NCBI GenBank assembly: GCA_963662175.1
Contig: OY759224.1
Coordinates: forward strand, 22,639,489-22,703,488
DNA length: 64,000 nucleotides
Direction of reading: 5' to 3'
DNA from: Aradus depressus
Lineage: Eukaryota; Arthropoda; Insecta; Hemiptera; Aradidae
Made by a program: the position numbers and the translations under genes. The notes under the pieces were generated by a model that saw only the letters and a program-made list of their open reading frames with translations, ran no database searches and was not told where the DNA came from. This document shows, one piece after another, positions 38,401 through 44,987 of this stretch. Position 1 is the first letter of the stretch. Each line of letters begins with the position of its first letter.

Positions 38401-41313
38401 ATGACAGCATGTTGGGGATCTTTATAATTTGAACTCACAAGCCGTACTTTGAATGATCCCGAGCCTGTACGATGTCAGGTACTTGTTAAAGACCCCTATC
38501 CTAGGTGGTCAAAAATTTAGGACTCTCACAATAGAGTCTTGGTCAAGACCACCAGAGTTAGGAAAGATCGCTTCTTGTAGTAGGCGATATGACCTTGTAA
38601 TTAAAGCTTAGGCATGTGTCATAACTGAACTAGATAGTCCACGTGCGTGTAAAATCGGTGATGATGATGGTAGAGCCAACTGTTCCACGTCATCCACGTC
38701 CACGTCCTTATTTTGAAATCAGAGTAACCTTCGCAACCTGTCGTCACTCATCGTCAGACCGTTGATAACATACGACAGCAAACTTGATTACAATGAATAT
38801 AACTGGAATTAGAAAAGAAAAAAAAAATTTGAGCAATTGCATAAAACAAAATGCATGGAAACAATATACGGAAACAGTTTAATTATATTTAATGTGAGAA
38901 ACAGGAAGTTAATCCCGAAAAAATTGTTTATTTCGAAAAAAAATCACAATTTCACCCCAAATACGGCGAAAAATTGGGAATTCATAATTTGATTATTTCC
39001 CTGTTGGTAGAGCGTAAAAAGACGAGTAATTTGATGTATTAAAATTTATTGTAGCTCTGCAAAGAATTAAGTTATCGCCGAAAAACCTTCCAGAAACCTA
39101 CAGTAAAGTGTAATGAAACTTAGATGGCGCTGGTAGGGACAATTATGTATCTGTATCCAGAATCCTGTTGAGGTTCAGCGAATTTGGTGAACAGCCCTTC
39201 TTTACAAAAAAAAGAAAAAAACTGCATTCAAAACCACAAAATAATATCAAAAAGTTCAAAAATCATTTATGAGGCTTTTATGATATAGTAATGATTGTAA
39301 TGTAATATTACTTAAATTATATTTATTGTTTTAAAGAGTGCATTTTTATACATAAATAAAATAAAATTATTTTTTGAAAAATTGTTAGCTAGCTTGAGTA
39401 CAATGAATATAACTGGAATTAGAAAACAAAAGAAACGTTGAGCTATAGCATAAAACAAAATGCACGGAAACAGATTTATTAATTTTAATTTGAGAAAAAG
39501 GAACTGAATCCCGAAAAAATAGATGGGACTAGTGGAGACAGAAGATATTGTCGAATTCTGTTCAAATTTTACATTGGTGTTACTCTCACCAATTGTCAAC
39601 TTTTGCGCCCCCAGGCGTTATCAATTACAAAAACTTTTTTTTTTACTCCACCCTACTGGAGATGTTATAGAAATTTTAATTATAAGTCTTAATTTAACAT
39701 AAAAATCCTGTAACATTTTGTAAACAGTGTAATTATTGTAAAAATATTTTATTATATATTTTTTTCTCAAAAATAGGTAAAACCAAACGGTACCTTTAAA
39801 TGGGATGTATTGAAGTTTAAGCTTTCGTTAATGAAACAAATTAGCATGGATAAGCTGGACCAAATCCACCAGACCTGCAAAGATGGTAGGTATATTCGTA
39901 GAAATATATAAACATTTAAAAACTTTTTAATAAGTATATTTCTATATTTCAACATTTTTTATTTTCATTTATTTGCAATCTATATACATAATAAGCAAAA
40001 ATGGTTACTATTTACATGAATAAGTGTCTATATTATACGATGGGAGAAGTCAGCCAGCGCTAGATAAAGTCCCTAGAATGTAATTAAATGTTTAAATTTT
40101 ACTTAGAAGATCTCGAGGCCACCTCCTATTCAAACTCCGAGGAGGATTGTCAGGATGAAATTGAGAGAATAGGACTTGTACAAATGGGTTAGGTTGGGAT
40201 GAAAGTTAATTGTCATTGAAAGGATCGGGATTGGATTAGTTCCTAGACGGTTGGGATATTTAGGTCTTCATGGAATAATTTATTGGTGACGTAGAAAGGA
40301 GCATTTACAATTCGACGGAAAGCTCGGATGCTGTTTATATTGGATTGTTTAGCTGAACCCCATAATTCGAAGCCGTATGATCATATTGGGTGTAGTATAT
40401 TGTAAATTGTCAGTTTGATGGCAGTAGAAAGTTTTGATTTTGTTCCAAGCAGTCTACGTAGAAGTCCGTAAAATCGATTCAACTCATGTCGTGTGTGTGG
40501 GTTCCACGTCTGTCGACTAATAATCATATTGAGTCCCCAGAAAGTAATTAAATGTTTAAATTTAATTTAGAAGATTTCGAGGCCACCTTCTATTCAGACG
40601 ACATGGAGGATTCTCAGGATGGGATTGAGAGAATAGGACTTGTGCAAATGGTTAAAAATCGGAATTGCATTAGTTCCTGCGGTTTATATTGTTTGACTGA
40701 GCCCCATAATTCGAGGCCGTATGTATGTAATATCTTTTTGTCCTGTGTGTGGGTTCCATGCCAGTCGGCTGTGAAAGCGAGTGAACGTACCTGGTTGGAG
40801 GAAGGAATTAGAATTTTATTGAAGAGCAAGTTTGGTAGCAAATTGTGAATGTAACCTATACACGTTTCTCTTCATTTAATTTTGAACATTTTAACTTATG
40901 TTACTACTAAGCGATTTTAATAATACCAAATATATATATTTTTTTTTAGCTGAAGATTTTGAAAAACCCTGTCCAGAAAGATACTTTGACATTGTAGAAT
41001 GCGTAGTAACAGAATTATCGAAAATGGATGGTAAGAATTTATTTGCAGAAAATAATTATAAAATGAAATTGTGCGAAAGAAAACTAAATCTTAGTGAATG
41101 TAGCAATGGTTCCAGGCGCTCTTTGATATCTGAGTTTCTTTTTAAATCTTTTTATTAGATTGCGCGGATAAATTATAATATTCCTTGATGTTAACTATAT
41201 TATGGATATTATTTAAATATTTATATATAACATATTAAAAGTTTAAAAATACTGTTTCAGAGAATAAGAGCAAGAGCAGTGAGAGTAGCGAGGAGGCGAA
41301 TGATTCAGCCTAG
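7278..41313 (+). CDS. Two-domain odorant-binding-protein-like gene, 12 exons
   Basis: Spliced CDS by my exon calling: 7278-7328, 10685-10781, 16624-16679, 19506-19541, 22858-22963, 23065-23139, 25283-25366, 29796-29851, 35167-35202, 39777-39885, 40950-41030, 41261-41313. All introns are GT-AG and all phases join, giving 840 nt, 279 aa and stop TAG. The product is a secreted protein: a hydrophobic signal peptide (MSPIFSILIFVCIFNAI), then two PBP/GOBP-type helical domains, then an acidic Ser/Glu tail. OBPs are small extracellular carriers of hydrophobic ligands; two-domain forms exist in insects. The equal exon lengths of the two domains show internal duplication. Introns of up to 5.8 kb are packed with transposons and satellites. 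Expression and true splicing are unproven; a two-gene reading is less likely because exon 6 to exon 7 joins in phase. Confidence 0.8.
7460..8510 (-). mobile_element. mariner-family transposon, decayed, with a nested foldback
   Basis: The low-coordinate end carries GAGATCAAAAAGTTCCCGG, a mariner terminal motif. On the minus strand, 8196-8005 encodes RRVAAKFVPRLLTEDKKQH and ILEMANDDEND. Bases 7680-7530 encode the C-terminal LKKQRFHSIDD and LLEELNSIP blocks. About 8350-8200 is the N-terminal helix-turn-helix part (NPRSGRPST). Stops and frameshifts mean the transposase is dead. The foldback at 7726-7945 sits inside it, and the whole lies in intron 1 of the OBP gene. Confidence 0.8.
7726..7945. 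repeat. Foldback repeat nested in the mariner
   Basis: Two arms of about 105 bp meet tail to tail around 7838 (GTTGTGAGTTTGTGT / ACACAAACTCACAAC). Each arm ends with CTGAAGAAGAAAATAAATTG, then TTTTCGAAACGTTGGCC. The CTGAAGA ... GAAAC pair around a short stem resembles the conserved core of a hammerhead ribozyme and the terminal regions reported for Penelope-like elements. That reading is a hypothesis. Confidence 0.75.
8520..9240. other. Gene-free stretch, possible dispersed repeat
   Basis: No coding signal. Two GCGGGCCGGA motifs at 9050-9080 and a GCAGGCCGCG motif at 8569 suggest a degraded DNA-transposon-derived repeat, which I cannot classify. Confidence 0.4.
9255..10575. mobile_element. 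Probable hAT-type element with TATCGAT subterminal repeats
   Basis: Both ends are dense in TATCGAT-type motifs: left 9264-9410, right 10490-10570 in inverse orientation. The outer ends (CATTACCGATCGATAC, and the reverse complement of the right end TAGTGTTCAATCGATACC) are imperfectly inverted. Such clustered TATCGAT ends occur in insect hAT elements. No transposase is recognisable; the open frame at 9474-9884 has no domain I know. A small TIR element is nested at 10049-10456. Boundaries are approximate. Confidence 0.4.
10049..10456. mobile_element. Small TIR element (MITE), 408 bp
   Basis: Perfect 17-bp terminal inverted repeats AATTCTGTACCTCGGAG (10049-10065) and CTCCGAGGTACAGAATT (10440-10456) enclose non-coding DNA. 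This is the structure of a MITE. No clear target duplication was found. Confidence 0.7.
11072..14156 (-). mobile_element. hAT transposon (ZMYM1/DUF4371-type), 3,085 bp
   Basis: The ends are CAGTGGCGGATTT and AAATCCGCCACTG. A perfect 8-bp target duplication ATCTTAGC flanks it (11064-11071 and 14157-14164), which is diagnostic for hAT. The interior carries a broken transposase on the minus strand. It lies in intron 2 of the OBP gene. The 1,096-bp element at 25955-27050 is an internally deleted copy of the same family. Confidence 0.92.
11360..13809 (-). pseudogene. hAT transposase, broken into pieces
   Basis: Pieces in gene order on the minus strand. 13809-13621: basic N-terminus (MGDVKKKLSGAEYRKR). 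13067-12795: TTF-type zinc-finger region (WFVYSESTGNVYCAPCLLF). 12760-12112: DUF4371-like RNase H fold with YDNAFNMAGVYAG and FVPCSAHSLNF, containing at least two stops near 12535-12605. 12124-11360: C-terminal dimerisation domain with TPVANASAERSFSSLKRIK. Compared with the copy at 25955, one extra base near 11410 shifts the last ~40 codons. Vertebrate ZMYM1-like genes derive from this transposase type. It is non-functional as it stands. Confidence 0.85.
14551..14850 (+). mobile_element. tRNA-derived SINE, near full length
   Basis: It starts with a tRNA-like stretch containing the pol III B box (GGTTCGAAACC). The body follows: GTCCTTCGGATGGGAAGTTA, then GATGGACCCGAGCCTG, CAGGTACTCGTTAAAGA, GTCCACCAGAGTGGCGAAAG, and the tail TAGTTAAAGCCCGGGCAT. 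Other copies in the window share this order. It is the best copy for defining the family's body. Confidence 0.75.
14849..15122. repeat. Imperfect foldback element
   Basis: Arms of about 85 bp (14855-14940 and 15028-15118) are roughly three-quarters identical in inverted orientation; for example TTATTTTGCAGAGTCAGCTT pairs with GCTGGGACTGCAAAATGAA. The AT-rich centre has no ORF. It looks like an old MITE. Confidence 0.6.
15421..15768 (+). pseudogene. CR1/L2-like retrotransposon, C-terminal end of RT ORF
   Basis: The frame reads ISPWYSELKWLKPSYRRDY, then one in-frame TAA, then SLVQASSLWNCLPPLIRHSP and VASFTSSLFQCLLNK before TAG. The xLWNxLPxxIR ... SFxxxLxxxLL pattern is the C-terminal signature of CR1/L2/RTE-type ORF2. 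It is in intron 2 of the OBP gene, on the gene's strand. A T-rich stretch of retroposon type follows to 15860. Confidence 0.7.
15950..16190 (-). mobile_element. SINE copy
   Basis: It reads as the reverse complement of the SINE body: ACTCATGCCCGGGCTTTAAC at the tail, GTCACTCTGGTGGACATGAG, TCTTTAACGAGTACCTGACA, then CGTCCCATCCGAAGGACGGC. The tRNA-like head is lost. Confidence 0.8.
16951..17400. repeat. Duplicated ~105-bp segment around short tandem repeats and a poly-G run
   Basis: The stretch from GGCGCCACGGCCGATTTTAT to GTAAAGCACYTACCAATTT occurs at 16951-17055 and again at 17262-17390. The second copy carries a poly-G run (17309-17338). Between them are four to five degenerate units with CTAGCCCGG..GGACCAAAATG. 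No terminal features of an LTR (TG...CA, primer site) are evident. Confidence 0.75.
17515..17956. repeat. 69-bp minisatellite
   Basis: About five to six units with a period of 69 bp; GCAACTAGACGAGAACACTA recurs at 17561, 17630 and onward. Each unit contains two GAGGGAGGCAACGTACTA-like halves. Because 69 is a multiple of three, both strands stay open, giving spurious repetitive ORFs of 137 and 158 codons. It lies in intron 3 of the OBP gene. Confidence 0.92.
17960..19500. other. AT-rich intron stretch with nothing recognised
   Basis: I see no ORF, repeat or transposon end that I can name in this part of intron 3. Confidence 0.5.
19849..20714. mobile_element. Non-autonomous hAT element, 866 bp
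   Basis: Ends CAGTGGTGGATTAA and TTAATCCGCCACTG are inverted repeats. A perfect 8-bp target duplication CTCCTAGA lies at 19841-19848 and 20715-20722. A relic of a transposase start (MPSRVYKSGARKRK, then PKLTNFF) is readable on the + strand near 20456-20575, which ties it to ZMYM1-type hATs. It contains a foldback (20112-20317) and a poly-G run (20641-20667), and lies in intron 4 of the OBP gene. Confidence 0.88.
20112..20317. repeat. Foldback insert with 86-bp arms
   Basis: Arms 20112-20197 and 20232-20317 are almost perfect reverse complements; for example CACCTGAGATGTACCTATTT pairs with AAATAGGTACATCTCAGGTG. The 34-base loop contains GATAGCTAACGGTATAGCC. It sits inside the hAT element at 19849-20714. 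Confidence 0.9.
20853..21325. mobile_element. Palindromic MITE, copy 1
   Basis: Terminal inverted repeats of about 75-80 bp begin TACGGGTAAAGTTAGATT and include repeated ACCCGGGTAA motifs. They flank a 126-bp core (20996-21121). The same core, with few changes, is found at 33986-34111 inside a different pair of terminal repeats. The flanks are GTATATG / CATATAC. There is no coding content. It lies in intron 4 of the OBP gene. Confidence 0.8.
21331..22560. repeat. Compound tandem repeat arrays
   Basis: Bases 21331-21470 hold three units with a period of about 51 bp (GGTAGGACAACAGTATTCTA). Bases 21560-22555 hold about 14 units of roughly 66 bp built on TTATATGGCTTTATACTGAA and TTTATGATTTGATGAAATTG. 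A larger unit with CTCAGCGAAGGTACTAAATA occurs three times, at about 21560, 21680 and 21995. All are in intron 4 of the OBP gene. Confidence 0.92.
23383..24133 (-). mobile_element. hAT-derived non-autonomous element, 751 bp
   Basis: Ends CAGGGCTGTGATTTGTATGC and GCATATAAATCACAGCCCG are inverted repeats. The minus strand at 23730-23636 encodes a hAT dimerisation stretch (APVTSIDVERSFSRYKSIL). The flanking GTCATAAA / GTCATTAG may be a degraded 8-bp target duplication. It lies in intron 6 of the OBP gene. Confidence 0.75.
24140..25280. other. AT-rich intron stretch with nothing recognised
   Basis: No ORF, transposon end or array is visible in this part of intron 6. Confidence 0.5.
25561..25844 (+). 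pseudogene. Non-LTR retrotransposon endonuclease fragment
   Basis: One frame reads KLVVIPTYLN, then DFFQLQKNQNYLILGDLNAR, then TCTRKSKDSAKRLVEEFNF and a stop. The (I/L)LGDLNAR block is the conserved metal-binding motif of apurinic-like endonuclease domains of Jockey/I/CR1-type elements. It is a fragment only, in intron 7 of the OBP gene. Confidence 0.75.
25955..27050 (-). mobile_element. Internally deleted hAT copy, 1,096 bp
   Basis: It has the same ends as the 3,085-bp hAT at 11072. A perfect 8-bp target duplication GTAACATG lies at 25947-25954 and 27051-27058. Left and right parts match the larger element closely; the middle ~1,990 bp is gone, with the junction at a shared GTTC (26761-26764; compare 11880 and 13872). 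It lies in intron 7 of the OBP gene. Confidence 0.92.
26161..26784 (-). pseudogene. hAT transposase C-terminal remnant (207 codons)
   Basis: An open frame carries the transposase end: ELKRRGEAYEHIHEKYF, DECLYFKTHCDNANF and the dimerisation motif TPVANASVERSFSSLK, finishing in frame at QKARRGIV. The first ~9 codons come from the deletion junction. Unlike the 11-kb copy, the C-terminus is not frameshifted. It lacks the zinc finger and catalytic core, so it cannot transpose on its own. Confidence 0.8.
27265..27331. repeat. TATC/TA microsatellite
   Basis: TCTATCTATCTA passing into TA repeats. Confidence 0.9.
27610..27820 (-). mobile_element. SINE copy
   Basis: Reverse-complement SINE body: ACTCATGCCGGGCTTTAACT, then TCTTTCGTCACTCCGTTGAG, CTTTAACGAGTACCTTACAG and AATGTCCCATCCGAAGGA. 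The head is missing. Confidence 0.75.
27852..29140 (+). mobile_element. Tc1-like transposon with altered interior
   Basis: Inverted ends CACTCCTGCTCAAAATTAAC and GTTAATTTTGAGCAGGAGTT are next to TA dinucleotides. On the + strand, 27913-28233 encodes a Tc1 transposase C-terminus: TMDWPSRSPELNPIEHVWDM, including the third catalytic acid region, then FKRRVRARDPPQ. The first two-thirds of the transposase is absent. Bases 28240-28930 are replaced by a dispersed repeat also seen at 2630-3580. It lies in intron 7 of the OBP gene. Confidence 0.8.
29217..29410. repeat. ~60-bp minisatellite
   Basis: Four units built on CTTTCAGCCGGCCTATGTCA, then AATCTT..ACTCGTCCTCCTCTT. The open frames through it are artefacts of the repeat. 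Confidence 0.9.
29424..29485. repeat. (AT)n microsatellite
   Basis: An AT dinucleotide run directly after the minisatellite. Confidence 0.95.
29917..33770. repeat. 107-bp satellite-like array, about 36 units
   Basis: The unit runs TGAGTGGCACTATGTTTCAT, AGAGTTCTTATTCAAATAAG, TGTACCCTATGTACCTTCCG, ACACACTAGTAACTGATATT, AAGGCTCAATAATTATTA. Spacing is 107 bp, with a few units lengthened by GGTA-type insertions. Variants cluster: ACACACTAG early and ACACTCTAG late, and CCATACTGAA or CTATACTGAA in blocks. This is the mark of stepwise local amplification. It fills most of intron 8 of the OBP gene. Confidence 0.95.
33900..34198. mobile_element. Palindromic MITE, copy 2
   Basis: Terminal repeats TACGAGCAATGCCCG / CGGGCATTGTTCGTA are followed by inverted copies of GTGCAATGTCCGACATTGTA and CTTTATTTCGG. 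Arms are about 80 bp. The 126-bp core (33986-34111) matches copy 1 at 20996-21121 almost exactly, but the arms are unrelated to copy 1's beyond the outer TACG. Confidence 0.8.
34207..34493 (+). mobile_element. SINE copy
   Basis: It begins in the tRNA-like head just after the B box (ACCGGCCGAGGCCC). A T-rich spacer and TCTGGGAGGTAAAATAAACG follow, then the full body CCGTCCTTTGAATGGGACGT to the tail GCGATATGACCTCGTAGTTA. This is the most complete body in the window. Confidence 0.85.
34640..34920 (-). pseudogene. Jockey-like RT C-terminal fragment
   Basis: The minus strand reads SNMKRIQSIQSKVLRTLMLP, then a degraded stretch. The RIQxxQSKxLR motif marks the region after the RT thumb of Jockey elements. 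Only about 90 codons remain. Confidence 0.6.
35272..35370 (+). mobile_element. SINE head with pol III A and B boxes
   Basis: GGTAGCTCAGTGGTATGCC (A box) and GTGGGTTCGAAATCCG (B box) are 40 bases apart, as in a tRNA gene. The SINE body GTTAAGCGATGGTCCCGA follows and is then truncated. This is the only copy in the window with both promoter boxes. It is not called as a real tRNA gene, because I see no convincing closed acceptor stem and SINE sequence is attached. Confidence 0.75.
35620..38195. repeat. 120-bp array with a higher-order unit containing SINE tails
   Basis: The basic unit of about 120 bp is GTTATTGTGTTAAGCCTCCT, CTTCAACCCTCCGTCCTCCA, ATATATAGTTGACCTAAATA, CCTTCTGAATCCTCATACGT, AACAAGGATAGTTATTCGAG. 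Three longer units (from about 35800, 36390 and 37115) add a ~300-bp block that starts with the SINE tail (GGCGATATGACCTCTTAGTT, AAAGCCCGGGCAAG). Two units near 37855 and 38095 carry an inverted AAGGCC..TATGAGGATTCAGAAG piece. It lies in intron 9 of the OBP gene. Confidence 0.92.
38440..38625 (+). mobile_element. SINE copy, 5'-truncated
   Basis: SINE body from TGAATGATCCCGAGCCTGTA through CAGGTACTTGTTAAAGACCC to GCGATATGACCTTGTAATTA. Confidence 0.8.
38630..39770. other. Intron stretch with a duplicated segment
   Basis: Bases about 38788-38880 and 39395-39475 share TACAATGAATATAACTGGAA, then AGCATAAAACAAAATGCA and GGAAACAG, so a diverged direct duplication of ~100 bp is present. No gene is seen. 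Confidence 0.6.
40107..40187 (+). other. Exon-like copy A resembling OBP exon 11
   Basis: An 81-base segment between TTTTACTTAG and GTTAGG, the same length and phase as exon 11 (40950-41030). It is open in the phase that follows exon 10 and encodes EDLEATSYSNSEEDCQDEIE with one cysteine. The donor is weak. A Jockey fragment follows directly. It may be an alternative or a decayed exon. Confidence 0.45.
40195..40500 (-). pseudogene. Jockey-like RT fragment
   Basis: The minus strand reads GLLRRLLGTKSKLSTAIKLT, then YGFELWGSAKQSNINSIRAF, then RRIVNAPFYVTNKLFHEDLN. This is the classic YGxELWGxAxxSNIxxIQ...NAPxYVxNxxLHxDL block of Jockey ORF2. A stop after HPI breaks it. A more diverged second copy lies at 40655-40780. 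Confidence 0.8.
40571..40650 (+). other. Exon-like copy B
   Basis: A second copy of the cassette at 40107 with flanking TTTAATTTAG. It is one base shorter before the GT, and the cysteine codon is changed to serine. The following Jockey fragment is duplicated along with it, so this is a tandem segmental duplication of about 460 bp. Confidence 0.5.
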
Positions 41314-41889
41314 TGCGCAGACGCAAGTTGGATGCCATCTCTATGTACGCAATTCTTTCTCATATAGTTGGGTTATTCGTAACTTCAGAATGACAATATT
41401 CTATCTATATATTTTATAAAGAATTTTACAATTTTTTATTGATTTTTTCTATCGTCTCTGAAAATGTTGGTCAAATCTTTTAAGCCATAGGCAAAATAAT
41501 TGAATTTCAGTTCTTTGAAGTAATGAGACAAAGTTCTCTCTCTATCAAACATTGGACTATGGAAATTCGTTTCGTTTACCCCCTCCCTGAATGTGTGACG
41601 TGGCCATATCGGATATTTTTTCAAACGTTTTTACATTTTTATCTATATTTTATCCAAATACGTATAATAAATAATAAATATTTAAATACATAAGCTTATA
41701 CATACTTTTTAAGCTACGCATAATAATTGAAAATATGAAAAAAAAATCCTGAGTTAAAAATATCATTAATACATAAGAATGAGAGGACGCAATAGTGAAA
41801 AATTAATTACACTTTTTTTTTTATGGGAGAACAAAACCTTGTCATTCTAAAGCGAAAAATCTTCCAGCAACTCTGGGAGATGAAAAAAC

Positions 41890-42850
41890 ATTGAGCATGC
41901 TGTCCTTCGGATGGGATGTTAAGCCTGTACGATATCAGATACTCCGGGTTAGGCAACATTTAGGTTTCCCAGTAGGGTCGGACTCATGTCCACCAGAGCG
42001 ACGAAGGGGCTCCCTTGTATAAGGTGATATGACATCGTAGTCAAAGTCCGGGCATTAATCACAATAACTAACTTGCGCTGAAAGTTAGTTATTATGACTC
42101 ATGCTCGGGTTTTAACTACGAGGTCATATCGCCTACTACCGGAGCGACGAAGGAGCTTTCTTGTATTAGGCGATATGACATCGGGTACAAAGCTCAGGCA
42201 TGAATCACAATAACTAACTTGCGCTGAAAGTTAGTTATTATGACTCATGCCCGGGTTTTTAACTACGAGGTCATATCGCCTACTACCGGAGCGACGAAAG
42301 AGCTCGCTAGTATTAGGCGATATAACTTCGTAGTCAAAGCTCAGGCATGAATCGCAATAACTAACTAACTTGCGCAGACTATTAGTTAGTTATTATGACT
42401 CATGCCCGAGTTTTTAACTACGAGGTCATATCGCCTACTAGCAGAGCGACGAAGAAGCTTTCTTGTATTAGGCGATATGACATCGTAGTCAAAGTCCGGG
42501 CATTAATCACAATAACTAACTAACTTGCGCAGACTATTAGTTAGTTATTGTGACTCATGCCCGGGCTTTAACTACGAGGTCATATCGCCTACTAGCAGAG
42601 CGACGAAGGAGCTTTCTTGTATTAGGCGATATGACATCGTAGTCAAAGTCCGGGCATTAATCACAATAACTAACTAACTTGCGCAGACTATTAGTTAGTT
42701 ATTATGACTCATGCCCGGGCTTTAACTACGAGGTCATATCGCCTACTACCGGAGCGACGAAGGAGCTCTCTTGTATTAGGCGATATGACATCGTATACAA
42801 AGCCCAGGCATGAATCACAATAACTAACTAAATTTCGCTGCCTATTAGTG
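41890..42850. repeat. Array of inverted SINE tails
   Basis: It begins with one SINE body (41895-42060). Five units of about 146-163 bp follow, each with a SINE tail in minus orientation (ACTCATGCCCGGGCTTTAAC, ACGAGGTCATATCGCCTACT) and then one in plus orientation (TATTAGGCGATATGACATCG, GCATTAATCACAATAACTAA). Every unit is thus a hairpin of roughly 60-bp arms. Confidence 0.85.
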
Positions 42851-43059
42851 TTGTGATAGTAACTGAAACTATAAACATTTTATTTTTTTTAAATATTCTT
42901 AATATTTAAATGTTTCTAAACTTTATTGTTACCATTTTTTTAAATATTCAAAACAGGTCAAGTACCTTTTATATTTATTTGTGTTAAAACATTCTTTACT
43001 TTTATATATTTCAGGTTGAACCTCCAGAAAACATAATTCCGACAATGCTTTATAAAATA

Positions 43060-43430
43060 TATTAAATAGAGCATAAGATAGAAATACATATGAAGTATTA
43101 TTTTTTTCATCCCAAGTCTTTAAATCTAATGTAATCTATTATTATCTGAATCCATGAATACAATTTCTTTATTTATTCATTTTATCAAGGGTTATCGTGT
43201 CCATAAACAGGCATTCTGTTTATTTTTGATTCAGGGATTCGTAAAAAAAGAAAGATGAAATCCCAGTCAAAAATAAGTATTGAACTTTTTAGAGATTATA
43301 CATTAAGAGATAATCAACTTCCATTTGGACTATATTTTCAGGGAATGTATAAGTTGTTGAATTGCAAGACATTTTTGTTGGTGAGTGGTTAGCGTGATTT
43401 AGGTAGGAGCCGCAGTTGGCAAGTGGTACT
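43060..43430. other. Stretch with nothing recognised
   Basis: AT-rich spacer between the OBP gene side and the 95-bp array; no supported feature. Confidence 0.5.
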
Positions 43431-43439
43431 TGAGTCCAC

Positions 43440-44987
43440 AACTCTTATTGTTCTTTTGGTACTGAATCCATATCTTTTAATGTCCCTTCTGCTTTGAACC
43501 CATAACTCTTATTCTTTTTTTGGTCCTGAATCTTAATGTTTTTTCTGTTCTGAACCCATAACTCTTATTGTTCATGTTCTTTTGGTCCTGAATCTATCTC
43601 TCTTTATGTTTTTTCTGTCCTGAACGCATAACTCTTACTATCCATGTTCTTATTGTCCTGAACCCATAACTAAATGTTCCCCTAAATGTTCTTTCTGCTT
43701 TGAAACCATAACTCCTAACGTTCTCTTGGTCCTGACTATATCTACTAACGTTGTTTTTATCTTGGACCAATAACTCCTAAATGTTCTTATTGTCATGAAC
43801 CCATAACTCCTAACGTTCTCTTGGTCCTGACTATATCTATTAATGTTGTTTGTATCTTGAACCAATAGCTCCTAAATGTTCTTTCTGCTTTGAAACCATA
43901 ACTCCTAACGTTCTCTTGGTCCTGACTATATATCTACTAACGTTGTTTCTATCTTGGACCAATAACTCCTAAATGTTCTTATTGTCATGAACCCATAACT
44001 CCTAACGTTCTCTTGGTCCTGACTATATCTATTAATGTTGTTTGTATCTTGAACCAATAGCTCCTAAATGTTCTTTCTGCTTTGAAACCATAACTCCTAA
44101 CGTTCTCTTGGTCCTGACTATATATCTACTAACGTTGTTTCTATCTTGGACCAATAACTCCTTAATGTTCTTACTGTCCTGAACCCATAACTCCTAACGT
44201 TCTCTTGGTCCTGACTATATATCTATTAACGTTGTTTCTATCTTGAACCAATAACTCCTAAATGTTCTTACTGTCCTGAACCCATAACTCCTAACGTTCT
44301 CTTGGTCCTGACTATATCTATTAATGTTGTTTGTATCTTGGACCAATAACTCCTAAATGTTCTTATTGTCATGAACCCATAACTCCTAACGTTCTCTTGG
44401 TCCTGACTATATCTATTAACGTTGTTTCTATCTTGGACCAATAGCTCCTAAATGTTCTTTCTGCTTTGAAACCATAACTCCTAACGTTCTCTTGGTCCTG
44501 ACTATATATCTATTAACGTTGTTTCTATCTTGGACCAATAACTCCTAAATGTTCTTTCTGCTTTGAAACCATAACTCCTAACGTTCTCTTGGTCCTGACT
44601 ATATATCTATTAACGTTGTTTCTATCTTGAACCAATAACTCCTAAATGTTCTTACTGTCCTGAACCCATAACTCCTAACGTTCTCTTTGTCCTGACTATA
44701 TATCTACTAACGTTGTTTCTATCTTGGACCAATAACTCCTTAATGTTCTTACTGTCCTGAACCCATAACTCCTAACGTTCTCTTTGCCCTGACTATATAT
44801 CTATTACGTTGTTTCTATCTTGGACCAATAACTCCTAAATGTTCTTATTGTCATGAACCCATAACTCCTAACGTTCTCTTGGTCCTGACTATATATGTAT
44901 TAACGTTGTTTCTATCTTGGACCAATAACTCCTAAATGTTCTTACTGTCCTGAAACCATAACTCCTAAAGTTCTCTTGGTCCTGACT
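43440..44987. repeat. ~95-bp minisatellite, left part
   Basis: Units of 95-97 bp: GTTCTCTTGGTCCTGACTAT, ATCTATTAACGTTGTTTCTA, TCTTGGACCAATAACTCCTA, AATGTTCTTACTGTCCTGAA, CCCATAACTCCTAAC. Early units (43440-43700) are more diverged. The array is interrupted at 44987 by the Polinton and resumes at 62635 in the same orientation. Confidence 0.95.
44982..44987. repeat. Left 6-bp target site duplication of the Polinton
   Basis: CTGACT, identical to 62635-62640. The uninterrupted array unit reads GGTCCTGACTATAT, so one copy of CTGACT was the target. Six bases is the Polinton/Maverick value. Confidence 0.95.

Larger units (their letters stand above)
25283..41313 (+). other. OBP domain 2 (exons 7-12)
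   Basis: Exon 7 carries SSCGSENEISE, the C1 block matching exon 2. Exon 8 (56 nt) has VKTCKIPEG, an extra cysteine not in domain 1. Exon 9 (36 nt) is EFIACYVTKTGF, matching exon 4. Exon 10 (109 nt) ends HQTCKDG (C4). Exon 11 (81 nt) has KPCPERYFDIVECVV, giving C5 and C6. Exon 12 adds a short tail rich in Ser and Glu and the stop. Domain 2 thus has six cysteines but with an unusual second-cysteine position. Confidence 0.75.

Noticed and set aside
43013..43065. Splice acceptor followed by a short open stretch and TAA, as if a last exon
   Set aside because: It cannot follow exon 11 of the OBP gene in phase (an immediate stop results), and no other gene is near to supply upstream exons.
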